Below are positions 7,442-10,777 of a stretch of 10,777 nt of DNA, one piece after another. The DNA is from a bacterium (lineage in GTDB: Bacteria > SAR324 > XYD2-FULL-50-16). Position 1 is the stretch's first letter; every line of letters begins with the position of its first letter. A model generated the notes under the pieces. The model did no database searches and was not told the origin of the DNA. It saw only the letters and a list, made by a program, of their open reading frames with translations. The stretch lies in contig JAJRZQ010000047.1 of assembly GCA_024275165.1 (NCBI GenBank), forward strand, positions 1-10,777, in the 5' to 3' direction. A program made the position numbers and the translations under genes.

Positions 7442-7558
7442 AGGCCTACAAAAAAAAAGAAAGACCCGCAAAAGACCGAAACCTTATATTATAAAATTAT
7501 CTGAATATTTGACAAATACAGAAATTACTGTTAGCCAGGGGCATCAAATAAGGTTCTT
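7442..7558 (+). promoter_or_regulatory. AT-rich gap with a perfect -35 hexamer but no clear -10
   Basis: A run of nine adenines near 7450 follows the exporter stop, but no hairpin with a T-run is present, so no terminator is called. A TTGACA at 7509-7514 is a perfect -35 hexamer. The best-placed downstream hexamer (TTAGCC at 7531-7536) is a poor -10. An AT block around 7484-7500 contains TATATT and TATAAA without an upstream -35. No sigma54 or sigma28 consensus was seen. The chemoreceptor promoter is probably here but cannot be placed. Confidence 0.3.
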
Positions 7559-8476
7559 ATGCGTCGAAAAATTTTACTTTTAATCTTTGGTATTTTTTCT
7601 CTCACCGGTGCGAGCAGCACCCTGTTGCTGATCTGGGGGCAGGTGGAGGCAATCCACCAGGCCTTGGAGTTGCAGTTCAAACAAGCCTCTCTCACCCTAC
7701 AGCAAAATCAAAACAACCTGCTGGAGCAAGGAAAAATGCTGCTGCGAGCCGTGCAAAAAGGGGGGGACCCTCTAACAGAGAGCAATGCCTTAGGCTTGCC
7801 CTTAATCGGCTTAGAGATCAATGGAGAACGGCGTTTTGGCCCTCCCCTCCCCCCCAAAGAGGGGTTGGCGCAGATCGGCTCAAAACAGGCTTGGGTTTTT
7901 AAGTTCCCCCAAAAATCGGGAAAAATAGCCTTCGCGGCTGAAAAAATATTACCCCGCCTGCAATTGAGCGTCAGCGGCTTATGGCTGAAAAACCAATGGA
8001 TGGCGCCGTTGAAAAACAAAAAGCAAAATCAAGAAGCGGCTTTATTGCTCAAGGGGGTTCAACCAGGAGAGGTTCTCACCCTCCCTGCTTCAGGTTGGGG
8101 TTCCATGCTGAAATCCTTGCTCGGTCACCGACAGACGATCTACTTGGCCCTACCCCTTGGGCAAGGTTATTTGATTATTCCAGCGGAAAAAGAAGCCCTG
8201 GAGGCGGGAGCGAAACAATTTTTATGGATCTCCATCACCGTAGGCACCCTCTTTGGTCTGTTTGCCCTGGTGGTGTTGAATCGCATGCTGAGCCGATGGG
8301 TCTTGTCCCCCATTGAGCAAGTGGACCAAGCCTTATTTCGCATCCGCGCAGGAGAGCTTTCCGCCAGACTCAATTTTACCAGGGCCGATGTGATCGGGAA
8401 TTTAGCCCGCAATCTAGATGACTTTGTCGAAAGCATCGAAGCCGAGGTACTGCCGAGCTTTCACCGCCTAGCATAA
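7559..8476 (+). CDS. Chemoreceptor (MCP), N-terminal sensor and HAMP part, ended by in-frame stop
   Basis: This 305-residue reading frame is the front half of a methyl-accepting chemotaxis protein. TM1 spans about 4-26, a periplasmic sensor region 27-219, and TM2 about 220-241. The HAMP domain covers about 242-295, with the conserved Pro251, AGEL at 264-267 and a DVIGNLARNLDDF second helix. I cannot assign the sensor region to a known fold. The TAA at 8474-8476 stops translation just where the signalling helices should begin. The same frame then continues open to 9268 with the missing half. Alone, this product would be a membrane receptor unable to reach CheA/CheW. The start ATG has only a weak AAGG upstream. 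The most likely reading is a single receptor gene carrying a nonsense mutation, or a base error in the sequence. Confidence 0.8.
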   Translation: MRRKILLLIFGIFSLTGASSTLLLIWGQVEAIHQALELQFKQASLTLQQNQNNLLEQGKMLLRAVQKGGDPLTESNALGLPLIGLEINGERRFGPPLPPKEGLAQIGSKQAWVFKFPQKSGKIAFAAEKILPRLQLSVSGLWLKNQWMAPLKNKKQNQEAALLLKGVQPGEVLTLPASGWGSMLKSLLGHRQTIYLALPLGQGYLIIPAEKEALEAGAKQFLWISITVGTLFGLFALVVLNRMLSRWVLSPIEQVDQALFRIRAGELSARLNFTRADVIGNLARNLDDFVESIEAEVLPSFHRLA

Positions 8477-9268
8477 GGAAATTTTGAGACCCAAGCCTCC
8501 GGCTTTATCCAAGAAGCCTTAAAAGAAGCGACTTTAAGCTTGAGCGAACGGGTCAACTTAATGATGAATCTCTCGGGGCAAATCGCGGAATTTTACAGCT
8601 CCTTGTTGGCGGCCAGCGAAGGAATGAGCAGCTCGGCGGCCAGCCAGTCGGGTACGGCGGAAGAGCTTTCCCAAACCATACAGCAGATGAACCAAGAGAT
8701 CACCGAAAACTCCGACAACCTAGACGAAGCGGAAAGCCTTTCTTCCAAAACCGCCCAAGACCTGAGTATCGCATCGCAAATCGTGGGCAAGGCAATGGAT
8801 ATGATGAACGAGATCCTACAGGTGGTTTCCAGCATTAGAGACATTGCGGGTCAGACGAACTTATTGGCCCTCAACGCGGCAATTGAGTCGGCCAAGGCAG
8901 GGGAGCAGGGTAAAGGCTTTGCCGTGGTTGCCGATGAGGTGCGAAACCTTGCCGAACGAAGTGGGAAGGCCGCGGCCGAAGCGGCAAGCCGCAGCCAGGA
9001 GGGGAGCGCAATCGCGGAACAAGTTAAGGAAACCCTAGCGGCCGTGGCCCAGGATGCCGATTCTTCGGCAAAACTGGTGCAGAAAATCACGATCCGCAAC
9101 CACCAACTAGCCCGTGAGGTGGGAGAAATCGAGCATGCGGCCCTAGACCTAGCCAAAACGGTTCAGGGCAATCACAATGAAGCCGAAAAGTTAGAAAACC
9201 TTGCTGATGAACTGGCGGAAAAGGTTTCCATGGTTCGTTCAGAGTTGCAAAAATTTCGCCTTGGCTGA
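8477..9268 (+). pseudogene. Chemoreceptor (MCP), C-terminal signalling part, in frame after the stop
   Basis: The frame runs on directly from the TAA at 8474-8476 for 263 codons and would complete a receptor of about 569 residues. It has the methylation/coiled-coil region, then the kinase-control hairpin tip with [19 protein letters not shown] and [15 protein letters not shown] (Ala437 in full-length numbering, encoded from 8867). A descending helix ends near QKFRLG. If translated separately, the first start codons would be TTG at 8540 or ATG at 8561. Neither has a Shine-Dalgarno sequence, so independent expression as a soluble receptor is doubtful. Codon use and coiled-coil character show no further damage, which argues that the stop is recent, is an error, or is read through. 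Confidence 0.75.
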
Positions 9269-9313
9269 AAAAAATTCTTTGCGCTTTTTAGCCCAGTCCA
9301 GCAAAATCATTGT

Positions 9314-9559
9314 ATGAAAACTCAGTTGTTGTATTTTGCCGCCCTGAAAGAGGCTTTAGGGAAGTCGGGAGAAAGCTTGGACTACAGCTCCCCCTTAACC
9401 GGGCAAGGGCTGTTGGAACTTTTATCCCTCCGTTACCCCCAGGCAGCAGAAACCATCCAGGCCTGCACCCTGGCCCAAAACATGGAATACACCCCCCTCG
9501 GCGAGGAAATTCGACCCAATGCCGAGGTGGCCTTGATCCCCCCGGTGAGCGGAGGTTGA
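9314..9559 (+). CDS. moaD: Molybdopterin synthase small subunit MoaD
   Basis: The protein has 81 residues, the same length as Escherichia coli MoaD. It is a ubiquitin-like sulfur carrier that is thiocarboxylated at its C-terminus and donates sulfur to precursor Z within the MoaD-MoaE complex. The sequence starts with a beta strand (TQLLYFAALKEALG) and ends in the hallmark PPVSGG, so the terminal Gly80-Gly81 is intact. The ATG at 9314 has no visible Shine-Dalgarno sequence, which is unusual for a lead gene. A 45-base gap separates it from the chemoreceptor, and it may rely on upstream transcription. The next gene, moaE, begins at the base after its stop codon. Confidence 0.93.
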   Translation: MKTQLLYFAALKEALGKSGESLDYSSPLTGQGLLELLSLRYPQAAETIQACTLAQNMEYTPLGEEIRPNAEVALIPPVSGG

Positions 9560-9979
9560 TTGTTTCGCATCCTCCATCAGGACTTGTCCGCCAAAGACCT
9601 AACAGACCTAGTTGCCAGTACCAAAGCCGGCGCGATCAGCTTGTTTATCGGGGTCACCCGAGACCACCAACAGGGCAGGGAAGTCGAATACCTTGAGTAC
9701 GAGGCCTTTGTGCCCATGGCCGAAAAAATGCTGGAACAAATTGCCCAAGAGGCAAAAAATAAATGGAAGCTGGAAAAGGTCGCGATCCATCACCGCATTG
9801 GCCCCGTCGCGGTGGGAAAAGAAAGCGTGATCATTGCCGTTTCCTCGGCACATCGCAAAGAAGCCATTGAGGCTTGCCACTTTTTGATTGATCGGCTCAA
9901 AGAAAAGGTTCCCATTTGGAAAAAGGAATATTTTTCCAATGGAGAGGCTCAATGGTTGGTGAACTTCCCCCGCCAATAA
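9560..9979 (+). CDS. moaE: Molybdopterin synthase catalytic subunit MoaE
   Basis: The protein has 139 residues; it inserts two sulfurs from MoaD into precursor Z to make molybdopterin. Family motifs are GAISLFIGVTR (24-34), LEYEAFVPMA (near 45-54), a HHRIGPVAVG stretch, SSAHRKEA and the C-terminal LKEKVPIWKKEY. Lys114 and Lys121 correspond to the active-site lysines 119 and 126 of the E. coli enzyme. The start is a TTG directly after the moaD TGA, in the same frame. GGAGG at 9551-9555, inside the moaD end, serves as ribosome site 4 bases upstream, and no other start keeps the first strand. Translation is probably coupled to moaD. Its 3' end overlaps the convergent mob gene by 31 bases. Confidence 0.93.
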   Translation: MFRILHQDLSAKDLTDLVASTKAGAISLFIGVTRDHQQGREVEYLEYEAFVPMAEKMLEQIAQEAKNKWKLEKVAIHHRIGPVAVGKESVIIAVSSAHRKEAIEACHFLIDRLKEKVPIWKKEYFSNGEAQWLVNFPRQ

Positions 9980-10777
9980 GCACGGGCCTTTTCTACATCA
10001 CCCGGTTCATTGGCGTTAAACAGTTGGGGCCAAAGCTCTAATGAAAGCTGAACCTCTTGATAAGGCAGTTTGTTAAAACTCTTGACTAAGCTGAATTTAA
10101 GTTGAAAAAACGCGGCGCGCAGGTATCGGGCTGTCGCCGGTTCATAAATCCCCGCGAGAGGCTCAATCCCTTCGCGCTTGCAGAGAGTTGCCGGTTTTAG
10201 GGGATCACGGCCTTGGATTAAGGTTTTTAACCCCTCGGGCCCTAAGCAGGCCAAATCCGCGGATAAAATCAGCCAAGCCGCTTTGGGGTCTTTCATTTGC
10301 AGGCTCAAGATTCCCCCTAAGGGGCCGGCGTCTAAAAAGCGGTCGGGAACTGGTTCCATGCCAAAGGAGTTGAGTTCTTGTTCCACCCTGAAAGAAAGCA
10401 CCGGAGGAAAGCCGAAACACCGGGTCACCAGATCTTTGAGGTACTTTAAATGGGGCCCTCGACCAAAATCCAACCCCGCTTTATCTTGCCCCATGCGGCG
10501 GCTCCACCCCCCGGCGAGAATCGCGACCTTCAGAGGGCGGGTGCGGAGCAAGTACCCCTGTAGGCGAGGCAGCAGCCATGCGAAAGTCTCGCTGGGAGGT
10601 TGATCCCAGCTAAAGGCCAAGTCTTCTGCCAAACTATTGTTGATCGCTTGGGCTTGCGCCTCGCTGGGGCACTGAATCGCCAGCAACCCCGGTTTGGGTT
10701 GCGGGGGGGCCTCATCTTGTTGTAGGCAGTGGATACGGGGGTGATCTAAACTGGCCCAGCCCTCCAATAAAAGAAGA
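9949..10777 (-). CDS. mobA: Molybdenum cofactor guanylyltransferase MobA domain, with N-terminal MobB-like segment (partial at window edge)
   Basis: The frame is open to the right window edge, so the N-terminus is missing; a TTG at 10767 is not a convincing start. The C-terminal 193 residues are a full-length MobA domain, which transfers GMP from GTP to Mo-molybdopterin. Its features are AILAGGWSRRMGQDKAG for nucleotide binding, DAGPLGGI, an SADLACL strand in the place of the metal-binding Asp motif, PLAGIY and the NANEPGDVEKA end. The roughly 80 residues before it begin LLLLEGW..LDHPRI. That resembles the VEGFK..PKIE region of MobB, a GTP-binding protein of the same pathway, so a MobB-MobA fusion is likely but inferred. 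It faces moaD-moaE tail to tail with a 31-base overlap and no terminator between. Confidence 0.85.
   Translation of the reverse strand, partial: LLLLEGWASLDHPRIHCLQQDEAPPQPKPGLLAIQCPSEAQAQAINNSLAEDLAFSWDQPPSETFAWLLPRLQGYLLRTRPLKVAILAGGWSRRMGQDKAGLDFGRGPHLKYLKDLVTRCFGFPPVLSFRVEQELNSFGMEPVPDRFLDAGPLGGILSLQMKDPKAAWLILSADLACLGPEGLKTLIQGRDPLKPATLCKREGIEPLAGIYEPATARYLRAAFFQLKFSLVKSFNKLPYQEVQLSLELWPQLFNANEPGDVEKARAYWRGKFTNH

Noticed and set aside
9263-9293. Possible terminator after the chemoreceptor (GGCT-AAAAA with TTTTT-AGCC)
   Set aside because: The stem is mostly A-T with a bulged G and no T-run follows, so it is not a convincing terminator.
9310-9696. 128-residue plus-strand frame starting with TTG across moaD and moaE
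   Set aside because: It overlaps two clearly identified genes in another frame and is rich in Pro, Arg and Gly without any domain.
10178-10603. 141-residue plus-strand frame opposite the mobA gene
   Set aside because: The minus strand carries clear MobA motifs here. The plus frame is a basic shadow without motifs.

Overview
This window looks like a chromosomal segment of a Gram-negative bacterium. It encodes an outer-membrane barrel protein, exported periplasmic proteins, an RND-type exporter, a membrane chemoreceptor and molybdenum-cofactor genes. Base composition is near balanced, with many C and G runs, and start codons include ATG, GTG and TTG. A deltaproteobacterial-like lineage would fit, but nothing seen fixes the taxon. 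No rRNA, tRNA, CRISPR array, insertion sequence or phage gene was seen.

Layout, left to right. Positions 1-176 hold no recognised gene, only a short open frame that may be the tail of an upstream gene. A 51-residue single-pass membrane protein (177-332) precedes a DUF362-family protein (345-1265) by 12 bases. A 257-base gap then holds two overlapping inverted repeats, a perfect 14-bp GC-rich hairpin, a possible sigma70-type promoter and a near-perfect Shine-Dalgarno sequence.

The core is a tightly packed three-gene unit. It comprises a LolA-like periplasmic protein (1523-2356), an outer-membrane beta-barrel protein (2334-3710, overlapping by 23 bases) and a 1242-residue RND/MMPL exporter (3713-7441). 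The exporter carries two cyclic-nucleotide-binding-like domains at its cytoplasmic C-terminus. Together they suggest an envelope export route: an inner-membrane pump, a periplasmic carrier for an apolar substrate and an outer-membrane partner. Pump activity may be gated by a cytoplasmic nucleotide or a related ligand. This unit is the most interesting part of the window.

Next is a chemoreceptor gene (7559-9268) interrupted by an in-frame TAA at 8474-8476, where the HAMP domain meets the signalling coiled coil. The right end carries molybdopterin synthase genes moaD (9314-9559) and moaE (9560-9979). Convergent to them is a gene (9949 to the window edge) for a MobA guanylyltransferase domain preceded by what looks like the end of a MobB-like domain. 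These three belong to molybdenum-cofactor synthesis and show no functional link to the exporter unit.
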